Assembly: GCF_964031165.1 (NCBI RefSeq)
Contig: NZ_OZ035011.1
Span: forward strand, 595,001 to 659,000
DNA from: Rickettsiella endosymbiont of Rhagonycha lignosa
Lineage (GTDB): Bacteria > Pseudomonadota > Gammaproteobacteria > Diplorickettsiales > Diplorickettsiaceae
Reading direction: 5' to 3'
DNA: 64,000 bases
A program made the position numbers and the translations under genes. The notes under the pieces were generated by a model. That model ran no database searches and was not told the origin of the DNA. It worked only from the letters and a program-made list of their open reading frames with translations. Positions 44,561 through 53,812 of this stretch are shown here, piece by piece (the stretch's first letter is position 1; the number at the start of each line of letters is the position of its first letter).

Positions 44561-46135
44561 ATGTTAGACGCATCTAAAATAAATTTATTAAAAAAAAATT
44601 CTACCAATTCTACTATTCAAGCAGATACACATCTTCCAAGCACATCAGAATTTTTTTTTCAAAAAATAAAATATTTTTACACTAATTCGCCAATAAATTT
44701 TTCGTTTTTTACAGGTTACCGATATATTGGAATACCGCGATTATCCGGTAATCCTATCGTAGGCAGATTAAAAGACTTTTCGTCAGAAGAAGCAGCATGG
44801 AATGTTATCGATCAAGCCGCTAGGCTTGCTACACAGCATGCTTCCGGTATGTGCTATTTTTGGATAGCGAATAAGCTCATTCTTTTGATAACAAAACCTC
44901 AGCATATTAATGAGTGTTTGATAAAAAATAAAGATAAAGTTTCTCCCAATAGAGAAATTATAACGGCTGTATTTGGACAAAATATCGCAACAAAGGACAA
45001 AGTTAAATGGTTAGAAAAAAGAAAGTTATATAAAAGATATTTTTCTGAGAAAAATTATCTCAAACACTCTGAGCTATATACGCTTGATTTAATGGATAAG
45101 TTCTTTCATCAAATACAATCTTCCGGTAGCTATGCCGAGGATATTAAGCTGTTGCTTAATGATTTAAGTTTGTTGGTTATATTAGAGCGATTAACAAATA
45201 CATCGTCGGATTTTGCTATAAAATTAGATGAATTATCTTCCTGCATTAACGAAGTAGCTAAGCATATAACACACAAAAATAATTTTTTAATAACTATTTC
45301 AAAAACATTTATTTATTTATATTTAAATAATAAACCCCCCGTTGATTTTAACGAAATACGTTTAAAATTTAAAAGCGATTTAAATCGGTTATTTTATCCC
45401 CACTTAGATAGGCTGCGAAATACAACTAATTTCCTTAATCTCTTATGGGAAGCTGAAGCAGATAAAAATCCTTTTGAATTTATGGAAGAGGTTGCTGCCG
45501 ATAGTGGTTTATCTTTATTGGCTGCACGCCAAGGAATTGCAACCTCTTTACTTTTTATTATCAAGCTTTTAGCGGCTCATCCCGAAAAAGAAAAAAAACT
45601 AAGAAAAGCCATTAATGAATCTCTAGGAGAGCTTGATGAGATAAGTGTAGAAAATGTTAATAAAATAGAATATTTAGACATGGTTATAAATGAATCTTTA
45701 AGATTATATCCAACATCCCGTATTCTTTTGCCACGTTCTGTTGAAGATAATTTTTTAATTGGTGGATTACCCTTGTTTAAAGGGGATCAAATTCTTATTT
45801 CTCCCTATATTACCCACCGCTTAGGTCATTTTTTTAAACAACCGGTACAATTTATCCCAGAAAGGTTTGATAAAAAAAATAAAGACAAAATTGAATCAGG
45901 ATCGTACCTACCTTTCGGAATCGGGGCTCATAATTGTATTGGTCAAAAATTATCGATACAAACCATTAAATTATTTTTAACCTCCATTTATAGGAAAAAC
46001 CATATAGAGGTTATGGATAACTATTTCCCAACTTCAATCAAAGAAAATGTTGTGAAAACAAAGTTTTTCACTAAAATTCAGCTTGTTTCAACGAATGATT
46101 GTGAACAAAAAAATGCCTCTAAACCTCATGTTTGA
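44561..46135 (+). CDS. Cytochrome P450
   Basis: A 524-residue heme monooxygenase, longer than most soluble bacterial P450s. Readable motifs in order: C-helix WLEKRK (about 148), K-helix ExxR as Glu378-Ser-Leu-Arg381, PERF as FIPERFD (about 437-443), and the heme loop FGIGAHNCIG with Cys459 as the iron ligand. His takes the place of the usual Arg two residues before Cys. The I-helix lacks a clear AGxDT motif (the region reads AARQGIATSLLF), which may affect oxygen activation. No membrane anchor is evident. AAGGA lies 8 bases before ATG. The terpene synthase gene follows after 79 bases on the same strand, so terpene oxidation is the likely role. Confidence 0.92.
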   Translation: MLDASKINLLKKNSTNSTIQADTHLPSTSEFFFQKIKYFYTNSPINFSFFTGYRYIGIPRLSGNPIVGRLKDFSSEEAAWNVIDQAARLATQHASGMCYFWIANKLILLITKPQHINECLIKNKDKVSPNREIITAVFGQNIATKDKVKWLEKRKLYKRYFSEKNYLKHSELYTLDLMDKFFHQIQSSGSYAEDIKLLLNDLSLLVILERLTNTSSDFAIKLDELSSCINEVAKHITHKNNFLITISKTFIYLYLNNKPPVDFNEIRLKFKSDLNRLFYPHLDRLRNTTNFLNLLWEAEADKNPFEFMEEVAADSGLSLLAARQGIATSLLFIIKLLAAHPEKEKKLRKAINESLGELDEISVENVNKIEYLDMVINESLRLYPTSRILLPRSVEDNFLIGGLPLFKGDQILISPYITHRLGHFFKQPVQFIPERFDKKNKDKIESGSYLPFGIGAHNCIGQKLSIQTIKLFLTSIYRKNHIEVMDNYFPTSIKENVVKTKFFTKIQLVSTNDCEQKNASKPHV

Positions 46136-46214
46136 ATGAAAAAATTTATGAAGCATAGTTTATTTAATAAGAGAAAAATTCGGAGGAATAATTACTTTAT
46201 AAAAGGATAAAACG

Positions 46215-47438
46215 ATGGAAAAATATGCGCTAAAGGAATCTCAAGATTCAAATAAAAATAGTGGAAAAAATGTAGCTTTAAAGTTTGACCTAGGAGAGCT
46301 TATCACTACAAGATATGGAATAACACAAAGAAGAGGGCACTTTGTATGCTTAAACCCTTTTTCGCCAATTAATTTTATAAAAAAAAATGAAAAAGAACTA
46401 GCAGATAAAAAAGTTATATGGGAAAAGGAAATTACAAAAATAGGCTTTATGCAAAAAGGAGATTTTTTTTATAAAAATTTTAATAAATTAAATGCTTTAA
46501 CCTTTTCTACATTACTTATTCCGGATAAGCCCATACAAAATTTAAAGTTTCTCTTTTATTTTTTAATCGCTTTATTTGCTATCGATGATTTTTTTGAAGA
46601 GGTAAAAGCGGATGAAAATTTAAATAAAATTGTAAAAATCCTTATTGAATTTGCTCAAGGCAATTCCGAGATGATTTTGCAGACTCATTATCAGACGCTA
46701 TGTGCTCGTTGTAAATTATTGTCACCTTTATGTAAATTATTAACGAGCCTTCATCATGAAGCCCGGCAATTTAATTTAGATACTTCTTTTTTTACTAACT
46801 CTTTAATTCAGCATTTATATAGCCAGCAATTAGAGTTAAATTATTTTTTAGAAGAAAAATTACATCCTTTCTGTAAAGAAGATTACTTAGATACTCGATA
46901 TTTTAGTTCGGGCGCTTATATTACTCAAGAGGTTATTAGTTTGATTAGAGGAATAGTGCTGTCTAAAGAGATAAGATTACACCCCGCTTTTATAAAATAC
47001 AGAAATGAAATTTGTTTACACACTATTCTCGTCAATGATATTTTTTCCTTAGAAAAAGAAGCAGCCAATGAAGAAATATTTAATATGATTATTATAAAAC
47101 AGGAAAAATATTCTTTACAAACTGCATTTAATAAAACACTGGATAAATTGAATAACCTAGTGATCAAGATAAAAGATAGCGCAAATAAATTAAAAGAAAT
47201 ATTTAAGGACGATTCGAATGTAGAAAAATTTATAAAAAGCACCTTTCAAATGGTCGATGGAAATATACTGGGCCACAAGGAATCTAAACGCTATGGTGAT
47301 ATTGCTTTTGAGGTTGTCGAGCTTCCTGAGATGGTATCTTCTAAATCTATTTTTTTTCAATACCCTCTAAAAGGCCGTTACGATCAGGAAAGTATTTCAA
47401 GCGTTTTTAACTCGCCGCAAACTCAACTGAATAAATAA
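46215..47438 (+). CDS. Class I terpene synthase (cyclase)
   Basis: The 407-residue protein shows the full motif set of bacterial class I terpene synthases. These are the metal-binding DDxxE as Asp124-Asp125-Phe-Phe-Glu128, a pyrophosphate-sensing Arg228 exactly 46 residues before the second metal motif, that NSE motif as NDIFSLEKE (Asn274, Ser278, Glu282), and a late Arg359-Tyr360 pair. The enzyme would ionise and cyclise a prenyl diphosphate in the cytosol. Chain length and product cannot be deduced. About 60 extra residues at the N-terminus exceed the usual size. ATG has AAAGGA about 8 bases upstream. It forms an operon with the P450 and is followed by a terminator. No prenyl-diphosphate synthase is in the window. 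Confidence 0.93.
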   Translation: MEKYALKESQDSNKNSGKNVALKFDLGELITTRYGITQRRGHFVCLNPFSPINFIKKNEKELADKKVIWEKEITKIGFMQKGDFFYKNFNKLNALTFSTLLIPDKPIQNLKFLFYFLIALFAIDDFFEEVKADENLNKIVKILIEFAQGNSEMILQTHYQTLCARCKLLSPLCKLLTSLHHEARQFNLDTSFFTNSLIQHLYSQQLELNYFLEEKLHPFCKEDYLDTRYFSSGAYITQEVISLIRGIVLSKEIRLHPAFIKYRNEICLHTILVNDIFSLEKEAANEEIFNMIIIKQEKYSLQTAFNKTLDKLNNLVIKIKDSANKLKEIFKDDSNVEKFIKSTFQMVDGNILGHKESKRYGDIAFEVVELPEMVSSKSIFFQYPLKGRYDQESISSVFNSPQTQLNK

Positions 47439-47490
47439 TTTGTTGTTTATCAGTGATTATCTTACCGGACATAGCTTTTTAAGCAAAAAT

Positions 47491-47515
47491 AACTTATAAC
47501 TACTTATAAGTTTTT
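47491..47515 (+). terminator. Terminator of the P450-terpene synthase operon
   Basis: A perfect 9-bp stem (AACTTATAA at 47491-47499 with TTATAAGTT at 47504-47512), a 4-base loop and a run of five T. It lies 53 bases after the terpene synthase stop and 48 bases before the next gene. The stem is AT-only, so its strength is modest. Confidence 0.55.
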
Positions 47516-47562
47516 AGCTGAGTTTGTTTAAAATCTTAACAATTTAATAGCCGAGCAAAACC

Positions 47563-48381
47563 ATGAAACAATTGTTGATAACCCTAACTGCCTGTTTACT
47601 TCTAGTTGCTCAAATTACTTACGCTAAGGATCAATTTCTTATTGTTTGTGCACCATCGACGCAAAAAAATCCTGCAATACAGCAAGCAGATAAATGGTAT
47701 CGCGATTCAGCAGAAAAAAAAGCCAGTTATCGACAGGTGTATAACATTGGATCGGCTTATGTGAAACAATGGGTAGAACAGCATCATCCTAAAGCCAAAA
47801 CTTGGGGTGTGGTTTTGGATATTGATGAAACAAGCTTAGATAATTCTTGGTATTTTTATCAATGTGCTAGTTTAGTGGAAAAGCCAGCAGAATTTTCGCA
47901 TTTTGTGACTATTCCGCAAAAATCAGTGGCTTTACCAGGCGTTGTTGCATTTACGCGATTAGTGCACGAATTAGGTGGTTATGTGACGTTGATTTCTAAT
48001 CGGGATGGTTCTTATATTGATAAATCTGGCATTACCGCGTTGCAAGCCACCCTTAATAATTTAAAACAACAGCATGCTACTTTTGATCAAGTTATTTTAG
48101 CCAATAATAAACAATCACAGCATCCAGCCAATAAAAATCCCCGTTTCAATGCGGTGATACACGGCTGCTATGATGAGCATGAGATGGTTTGGTCTAATAA
48201 ATTACCACCTCATCAAGTGATTGCTTATTTTGGTGATAACATCCAAGATTTTCCTGAGTTTAAGCAAGCAACAGAATATGCTTTACCCGATAGTGCACCA
48301 CAATACGATAAATTTGGTCAGGGTTATTTCATTTTACCCAATCCTTTATATGGTAGTTGGCAAGCCAATCCTTTTAAATAA
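47563..48381 (+). CDS. Secreted HAD-family acid phosphatase
   Basis: A 272-residue exported phosphatase with signal peptide about 1-21 (ending TYAKD). The catalytic DxDxT motif is VLDIDETSLDNSWYF (about 88-102), followed by LISNRDGSY (motif II, about 145-153) and GDNIQDFPEF (motif III-IV, about 226-235). This pattern is that of class B/C acid phosphatases and lipoprotein e(P4)-like enzymes, which hydrolyse phosphomonoesters in the periplasm; no lipobox is seen. It stands alone, with the module terminator before it and a convergent hydrolase after it. Confidence 0.88.
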   Translation: MKQLLITLTACLLLVAQITYAKDQFLIVCAPSTQKNPAIQQADKWYRDSAEKKASYRQVYNIGSAYVKQWVEQHHPKAKTWGVVLDIDETSLDNSWYFYQCASLVEKPAEFSHFVTIPQKSVALPGVVAFTRLVHELGGYVTLISNRDGSYIDKSGITALQATLNNLKQQHATFDQVILANNKQSQHPANKNPRFNAVIHGCYDEHEMVWSNKLPPHQVIAYFGDNIQDFPEFKQATEYALPDSAPQYDKFGQGYFILPNPLYGSWQANPFK

Positions 48382-48401
48382 TTTTCATTAGCTTCGATTA
48401 G

Positions 48402-49235
48402 CTATTGTTTTATAAATGCCAATAGATCCTGATTAACTTGGTTTTTTAACGTCGAACATAAACCGTGTGGTGCACCCGGATAAATTTTTAACGTGGAATC
48501 TTTGATAAGCTCAGCTGTAAGTAAGGCTGAATTTTTGATCGGTACGATTTGATCAGCATCCCCATGCATGATCAAAGTGGGTATATCAAATTTTTTTAGA
48601 TCGGTCCTAAAATCGCTTTCGGAAAATGCTTTGATACAATCAAAGACAGCTTTGAAGCCAGCTTGCATGCCTTGTACCCAGAAAATATCCCGCTGACCTT
48701 GAGAAACTTTGGCATCGGGTCGATTAGCACCATAGAAGGGTGCAGAAAAATCTTGGAAGTACTGTGAACGATCCGCTAATACATTGCAGCGTATATCATC
48801 AAATACTTGCATTTCGAGCCCATTAGGATTAGTGGCAGTTTTTAGCATAAACGGAGTAACTGCACCAATAAGCACAGTTTTTGCTACCTTTTTTGTTCCG
48901 TGTCGACCAATATAGCGCGCAATTTCACCACCACCGGTAGAATGACCGACATGGATGACATCATTCAGATCAAGTTTAGTAACTAATTTTGCAAGATCAT
49001 CGGCATACGTATCCATATCATTACCTTTCCAGGGTTGGCTGGAACGACCATGACCACGACGATCATGTGCAATACACCGATAGCCCTGTTCGGCAAGAAA
49101 TAACATTTGGTCTTCAAAAGCATCACCATTCAGCGGCCACCCATGACTAAATACGATTGCTTGACCGCTTCCCCAATCTTTGTAATAAAGTTTGATGTCA
49201 GCCAAATTTTCTTTGCCCACTTGAATGTAACTCAT
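48402..49235 (-). CDS. Alpha/beta hydrolase (non-heme chloroperoxidase-like)
   Basis: The frame is open from 49265, but ATG 49235 is preferred: AGGAG stands 7 bases upstream and the 277-residue product then begins [20 protein letters not shown] as in its family. The oxyanion segment [16 protein letters not shown], nucleophile [16 protein letters not shown] (Ser about 97), acid [10 protein letters not shown] and His in GAPHGLC make the catalytic triad. Such proteins are esterases or perhydrolases often labelled haloperoxidases. The substrate is unknown. Confidence 0.9.
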   Translation of the reverse strand: MSYIQVGKENLADIKLYYKDWGSGQAIVFSHGWPLNGDAFEDQMLFLAEQGYRCIAHDRRGHGRSSQPWKGNDMDTYADDLAKLVTKLDLNDVIHVGHSTGGGEIARYIGRHGTKKVAKTVLIGAVTPFMLKTATNPNGLEMQVFDDIRCNVLADRSQYFQDFSAPFYGANRPDAKVSQGQRDIFWVQGMQAGFKAVFDCIKAFSESDFRTDLKKFDIPTLIMHGDADQIVPIKNSALLTAELIKDSTLKIYPGAPHGLCSTLKNQVNQDLLAFIKQ

Positions 49236-49338
49236 AGTAAACTCCTGTAGCGAATCAATAAGCACATAAAAATGCGCTTGTGAATGTTACTTTCCCAAGC
49301 TTTTGGTAATGGGTCAATTATTTTTTCTAAATTTTTTA

Positions 49339-50154
49339 TTATTGAATAATCTTCGCTATGCAAGCGGCACGTGCGGCGGCATGGGGATGGATTGAACTTT
49401 TCGCTATACAATTAACATAAGATTTCGCATATTGATCAAAGACTTCCTTTGCTTTACAAGGACACAAACTAACTAGCTGCTGGACAAATTTCCGACTACC
49501 TATTTCAAAATGTTGATAATCAATCGGATAATCCCAATAGCCACCCCAGCCAATGAAACCATTTTCAGCAAAGATATCAATTGCATCTTCGGCCATGCCG
49601 CTACGAAACTGTTTTTTGGGTCGGTAATTCAAACGGTTGATGGCTTGCTGCGCAGATTGGGCAGGTAAAATAGTCGCATGACCTTGATCGTCAAACGCAA
49701 CATACGGATTTTGTAATGGATTTAAATCGATTGCAACACCGTAAGCATGTAAAGACCAATCCGAACCGCCGGTTATGGGTCGGCCATTAAAGGCAGAAGT
49801 ATTATTATCGTTCATCGACGCATTATCATCACCGTTATATTTTTCCATCAATAACGCTTTGTTAATTGGGAATTTTCGATGATATAGCGTATCAAAAATG
49901 ATTTGGGTATGTTTGGCTAGCACATCGAGTACAACGACTTGGCCTTTATCTGTTTGTCCAGTAAAATTGATGATAGGGAAATTAACGGTTCTTAAGCGTT
50001 CACAGGAAACAGGATTTTTGTTAGTAATTACCTGCCGAGCTTGCATTTTTTCACATTGCTTTGTACTTATTGGTAGGATGCTAGCCATACTGGGAAGAAT
50101 CAGACTGTTTGTGAATATCCATGCAGCAAAAAATTTTAATATTTTGTTTAGCAT
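49339..50154 (-). CDS. Secreted M15-type peptidase (D-Ala-D-Ala carboxypeptidase-like)
   Basis: The 271-residue protein has a signal peptide (about 1-25, ending SMASILP). The M15 family zinc site is visible as GGSDWSLHAYGVAIDLNP (His and Asp of HxxxxxxD, about 132-149) and WDYPIDYQHFEIG (catalytic and third ligand, His about 213). A C-terminal extension of about 50 residues contains several Cys and Ala-rich helices. These enzymes trim peptidoglycan peptides in the periplasm. AAAGGA lies 10 bases upstream. It lies 39 bases after the LD-carboxypeptidase on the same strand, probably one operon. Confidence 0.85.
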   Translation of the reverse strand: MLNKILKFFAAWIFTNSLILPSMASILPISTKQCEKMQARQVITNKNPVSCERLRTVNFPIINFTGQTDKGQVVVLDVLAKHTQIIFDTLYHRKFPINKALLMEKYNGDDNASMNDNNTSAFNGRPITGGSDWSLHAYGVAIDLNPLQNPYVAFDDQGHATILPAQSAQQAINRLNYRPKKQFRSGMAEDAIDIFAENGFIGWGGYWDYPIDYQHFEIGSRKFVQQLVSLCPCKAKEVFDQYAKSYVNCIAKSSIHPHAAARAACIAKIIQ

Positions 50155-50193
50155 AATGATGCATTCCTTTGTTATTAAATAAAATATTAAAGA

Positions 50194-51195
50194 TTAAAAA
50201 TTTATTTTTGTTTGTTTAAACGTACAATATTCTTGTTGCGGCGGGCAGTTTATTGTAGCTTCGCTGCCAAGAATAAACGGTTTATTTTCTCTACCATGAC
50301 CAAAGTAGGGAAAGTAGTAAACGGGTATAGTCGTTTTCTTAGCAAACGCTTCAATGACAGTTTTATACATCAGTCGTTGCTCGTCGGTAGGGTCTAAAGG
50401 GTAAAACTGACCAAAGATGATAGCTTTGGGTTTAAAATTAGTTTTATACAGTAGTTGATGCAGGCTACGATCCAATTGTCTGAAGCTTACGCCAGTATCT
50501 TCTAAAATTAATAGGTCGTTAGTAAAATCATGTTCGTAACGTGTTGCAAAGAAAGATTGGATCAGTGTGAAATTGCCACCTAATAGATTTCCTCGTAGCG
50601 GTTGCAGAGCAGGCTGATTTAAAGGAATAAAATTTTTATAAAGAATGCCGTGCGTCAATAAAGTTTTGATCCATGGAATACTCTCTCGATCATTGATCGT
50701 TGCGGTTTCACTATTGGGTTTGCTCATTTCTTTATTGTAAGCAGCGACGACACCATGGACTGAAGGCCAGCCTAAAATGATATTAACAAAATAATGAATG
50801 GCAGTGACATCACTAAAGCCAACAATAATTTTAGGTTTAGTTTTTTTTAACAAGTCCTTATTTACATATAATGCTGGAATCAAATTCATAGCTCCGGCGC
50901 CGCCACGAACCATCCAAAGGATATCAGTATGTTTATCTAATAAAGCAGCAATGAGAACATTGGCGCGACTTTGGTCGGTATTAACATAACCAAAATCTGA
51001 AACGACTTGATTTAAGTACTGGGTATTAACGCGATAGCCTTTTGTTTCAAGTATTTGCTTGATTGGTTCAATATTGTCTTCGTTGTATTGCGTGGAACTT
51101 GAAATCAGCGCTACGCTACGATAGGTTTTTGCTAAAATAGGGTTAGCAAAGCTTAAACTTAACGCAGTAAAAAGAAAAATTATTTTTTTTAACAT
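50194..51195 (-). CDS. Exported LD-carboxypeptidase-like protein (S66 family)
   Basis: ATG 51195 is preferred over the TTG at 51216 because AAGGA lies 7 bases before it; the product is 333 residues. A signal peptide (about 1-22, LFTALSLSFANPILA) indicates export, unusual since the E. coli type LdcA is cytosolic. Family motifs: MVRGGAGAMNLIPAL, nucleophile Ser in VGFSDVTAIHYF (about 139), Glu in LILEDTGVSFRQLD, and His in YFGHGREN. LD-carboxypeptidases remove the terminal D-Ala of tetrapeptides in murein recycling. It pairs with the following M15 peptidase. Confidence 0.85.
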   Translation of the reverse strand: MLKKIIFLFTALSLSFANPILAKTYRSVALISSSTQYNEDNIEPIKQILETKGYRVNTQYLNQVVSDFGYVNTDQSRANVLIAALLDKHTDILWMVRGGAGAMNLIPALYVNKDLLKKTKPKIIVGFSDVTAIHYFVNIILGWPSVHGVVAAYNKEMSKPNSETATINDRESIPWIKTLLTHGILYKNFIPLNQPALQPLRGNLLGGNFTLIQSFFATRYEHDFTNDLLILEDTGVSFRQLDRSLHQLLYKTNFKPKAIIFGQFYPLDPTDEQRLMYKTVIEAFAKKTTIPVYYFPYFGHGRENKPFILGSEATINCPPQQEYCTFKQTKINF

Positions 51196-51351
51196 AAACT
51201 TATCCTTAAGCAGCAACTCAAAAAAACAAGAATTGAATTAATTGATGTTGGCAGCATCGTTTAATAAATTTATGCTTCTCCCTTAAGAAATGCAACAACA
51301 AAATACTGTAGCTTTATCTTCCGTATTGATTTTAAATAATTCAACTGGACA

Positions 51352-51386
51352 TAAAAACAGCGAGGAAAAAAGCTTTCTCCTCGCTG
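51352..51386 (-). terminator. Intrinsic terminator of rne
   Basis: On the minus strand a perfect 9-bp stem, CAGCGAGGA with TCCTCGCTG (51386-51378 and 51366-51358), loop 11 bases, is followed by TTTTTATG. It lies 42 bases past the rne stop codon. Confidence 0.85.
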
Positions 51387-51427
51387 CGTTTTATCAATTA
51401 AAGCAGCATGCTAAAAATTAAGCAGTG

Positions 51428-53812
51428 TTAATTTTTAGTTTTTTGATCCTGTTCATAATGACTATAGGTACGATGACGTAATTTGGGTTCTCCACCATAA
51501 CGTCGTGTATTGCGACGTTGTGTGGATGGATTACTAGCATTAGTCTGTTTGCTAGAGTTAATGTTAGCAGTATTAGCTATTTGCTCAGCGACTGGTTTTT
51601 TTTCTATGCTAGGGGGAGATTTTTCAACAGATCGTGATGGAATAACGGTTTTTCTTTCCGTGTTATTTAACACTGGCTTAGGCGCCGAATTGGTATTTTC
51701 TTCTCGAATGGCTTGAGTATTTATTTTATGTTCGTGTTTTATTGACGATCTTTCTGAATGTTGTCGTCTCTTATTGGGTAGTGGTTTTCTTTCTGATGCA
51801 CCAGCAATAGGAGCAGAGACAGGTTTATTGTTATGGTGTGTGTTTTGTTGATGCGGCGCTGACTCATAACGCTGTTGATGATGTTTGTTATAGCGATTTT
51901 GTGATGTTTTGCTGCCATTATGTTGGTGCTGTCCGCTACCAGCTTCGCTGCCACCTTCTCCTTCTTTGTCGCGCCTGTCATCACGGCGGTGATTGCGAAG
52001 TCGGTTATTACGATTTGCTTTTGAATAACGTTTTTCTGGGGGGTGTCGATGCGGAGTATCATTAGAATGATTATGTATTTGAGCAGTAGCTAGTTCTTTT
52101 TTAACAGAGTTTTTACTAAGCTCTTTAGTTTTACTGAGATCTTTTAACATACCAAGCAGTCGACTTAAAAGACCTAATTGAGTTTTAGGTTTATTTTTGC
52201 TAATCGCAAAAGTAAGTGGTTTAACTGCTGGGATTTCTACTGGCTTAATGACTGGCGCGCTATAAGGTAGCGAAGATTCTGCGCAAGATTTATCTAACAT
52301 TTGATAGCTAGCATTTTCGCTAGCCTGTAGATTAATGTTTTTACCTTGACCAGTAATTTTATAATGCGGAGATTGCCAATATGGATTAGGTATTAATAGT
52401 ATATTTATTTTATAACGTTGTTCAATCTGTTCTCTAGCAGCACGTTTTTCATTAATCAGATAAGTAGCCATATCCACAGGTATTTCGACGCGTATTTGCT
52501 GTGTTGATTTTTTCAAGGCTTCTTTTTCAATTGAACGGAGTAAAGATAAGCTTAATGATTCAATGGTGCGTACTGTTCCTTCTCCATTGCATCGTGAACA
52601 TAAGGTTTCGTTGGCTTTTCCTAGAGAATGTCGCAAGCGCTGTCGAGACATTTCTAATAACCCAAATGGCGATATTCGACCGATTTGTATGCGCGCGCGA
52701 TCTTTTTTAGTGGCCAAACGTAAGCAATTTTCTACTTTACGTTGATTGTCTTCGGAATTCATATCGATAAAATCAATGACAATTAAACCGCCTAAATCAC
52801 GTACACGCAATTGATGCGCTATTTCTTTAGCCGCTTCTAGATTGGTAGTGACGGCAGTTTCTTCAATATCTTCATTTTTGGTAGATTTACCTGAATTAAT
52901 ATCAATGGAAACTAAGGCTTCGGTGCGATCGATAACGATGGTGGCACCTGACGGAAGTTCTATTTTACGCTTAAATGCCGATTCAACCGCTTCTTCAATA
53001 TCAAAATACATAAATAAGGGAATAGAATTTTGATAAAGCGTAATTCGAGATACAAAATCAGGTCGAATTTGCTCGATGTAATTCTTAATTTTCTCGAATA
53101 TTTTTTTGTCATCAATAATAATTTCGTCAATATCGCGTCTTAAATAGTCACGTATCGAACGAGTGATTAAATCGCCTTCTTGAAAAATAAGGAAAGGAGC
53201 AGAGCGCTCATTATAGGCTTTTTGTATGGCATTCCATTGTTGAATAAGCAAATTCAAATCATTTTGTAGTTCGTAAAATTCTCTACCCACGCCAGCGGTG
53301 CGTAGAATAAGTCCCATATCCTCTGAAAGTTCCATTTGGCTGAGTAAATCTTGCATTTCACGCCGTTCTTCTCCCTCAATGCGACGTGAAATACCACCTG
53401 CGCCGGGATTATTTGGCATCAGCACTAAGTAACTACCTGGGAGGGTAATATAAGTTGTTAGTGCTGCTCCTTTATTTCCACGTTCTTCCTTTTCGATTTG
53501 CACCATCACTTCACGACCCTCAAGTACTTTTTTGAGGTATTGGATTGATTGCGATTTTTCGAATTTAAAGAAAGAGGGAACGATTTCTTTGAAGGGTAAA
53601 AATCCATGCCGTTCGGGGCCATAGTCGATAAATGCCGCTTCTAAGCTAGGCTCTATGCGACTAATTTTACCTTTATAGATATTGGATTTTTTTTGTTCTT
53701 GACCGCTATATTCGATATCGAGGTCGGACAACTTGTTTTCTTCGAGCAAAGCAACACGGATTTCTCCAGGTTGATTCGCATTGATCAATATTCGATTCTT
53801 CTCATTATGCAT
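51428..53812 (-). CDS. rne: Ribonuclease E
   Basis: The main endoribonuclease for mRNA decay and rRNA and tRNA processing. The 794-residue frame has the S1-domain region (KGKISRIEPSLEAAFIDYG, about 45-63), RNase H and 5'-sensor regions, catalytic DNase I-like domain with LVSIDINSGKST and GGLIVIDFIDMNSEDNQ, and the Zn-link CSRCNGEGT (about 405-413). From about 520 the C-terminal scaffold is low-complexity, rich in Asn, His, Lys and Arg. It likely binds RNA and partners but is shorter than in E. coli (1061). The promoter lies in the long gap upstream. Confidence 0.95.
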   Translation of the reverse strand: MHNEKNRILINANQPGEIRVALLEENKLSDLDIEYSGQEQKKSNIYKGKISRIEPSLEAAFIDYGPERHGFLPFKEIVPSFFKFEKSQSIQYLKKVLEGREVMVQIEKEERGNKGAALTTYITLPGSYLVLMPNNPGAGGISRRIEGEERREMQDLLSQMELSEDMGLILRTAGVGREFYELQNDLNLLIQQWNAIQKAYNERSAPFLIFQEGDLITRSIRDYLRRDIDEIIIDDKKIFEKIKNYIEQIRPDFVSRITLYQNSIPLFMYFDIEEAVESAFKRKIELPSGATIVIDRTEALVSIDINSGKSTKNEDIEETAVTTNLEAAKEIAHQLRVRDLGGLIVIDFIDMNSEDNQRKVENCLRLATKKDRARIQIGRISPFGLLEMSRQRLRHSLGKANETLCSRCNGEGTVRTIESLSLSLLRSIEKEALKKSTQQIRVEIPVDMATYLINEKRAAREQIEQRYKINILLIPNPYWQSPHYKITGQGKNINLQASENASYQMLDKSCAESSLPYSAPVIKPVEIPAVKPLTFAISKNKPKTQLGLLSRLLGMLKDLSKTKELSKNSVKKELATAQIHNHSNDTPHRHPPEKRYSKANRNNRLRNHRRDDRRDKEGEGGSEAGSGQHQHNGSKTSQNRYNKHHQQRYESAPHQQNTHHNNKPVSAPIAGASERKPLPNKRRQHSERSSIKHEHKINTQAIREENTNSAPKPVLNNTERKTVIPSRSVEKSPPSIEKKPVAEQIANTANINSSKQTNASNPSTQRRNTRRYGGEPKLRHRTYSHYEQDQKTKN

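Noticed and set aside
51739-52065. Frames on both strands over the rne C-terminal tail
   Set aside because: They arise from the low-complexity Asn/His/Arg codons of the RNase E scaffold region.
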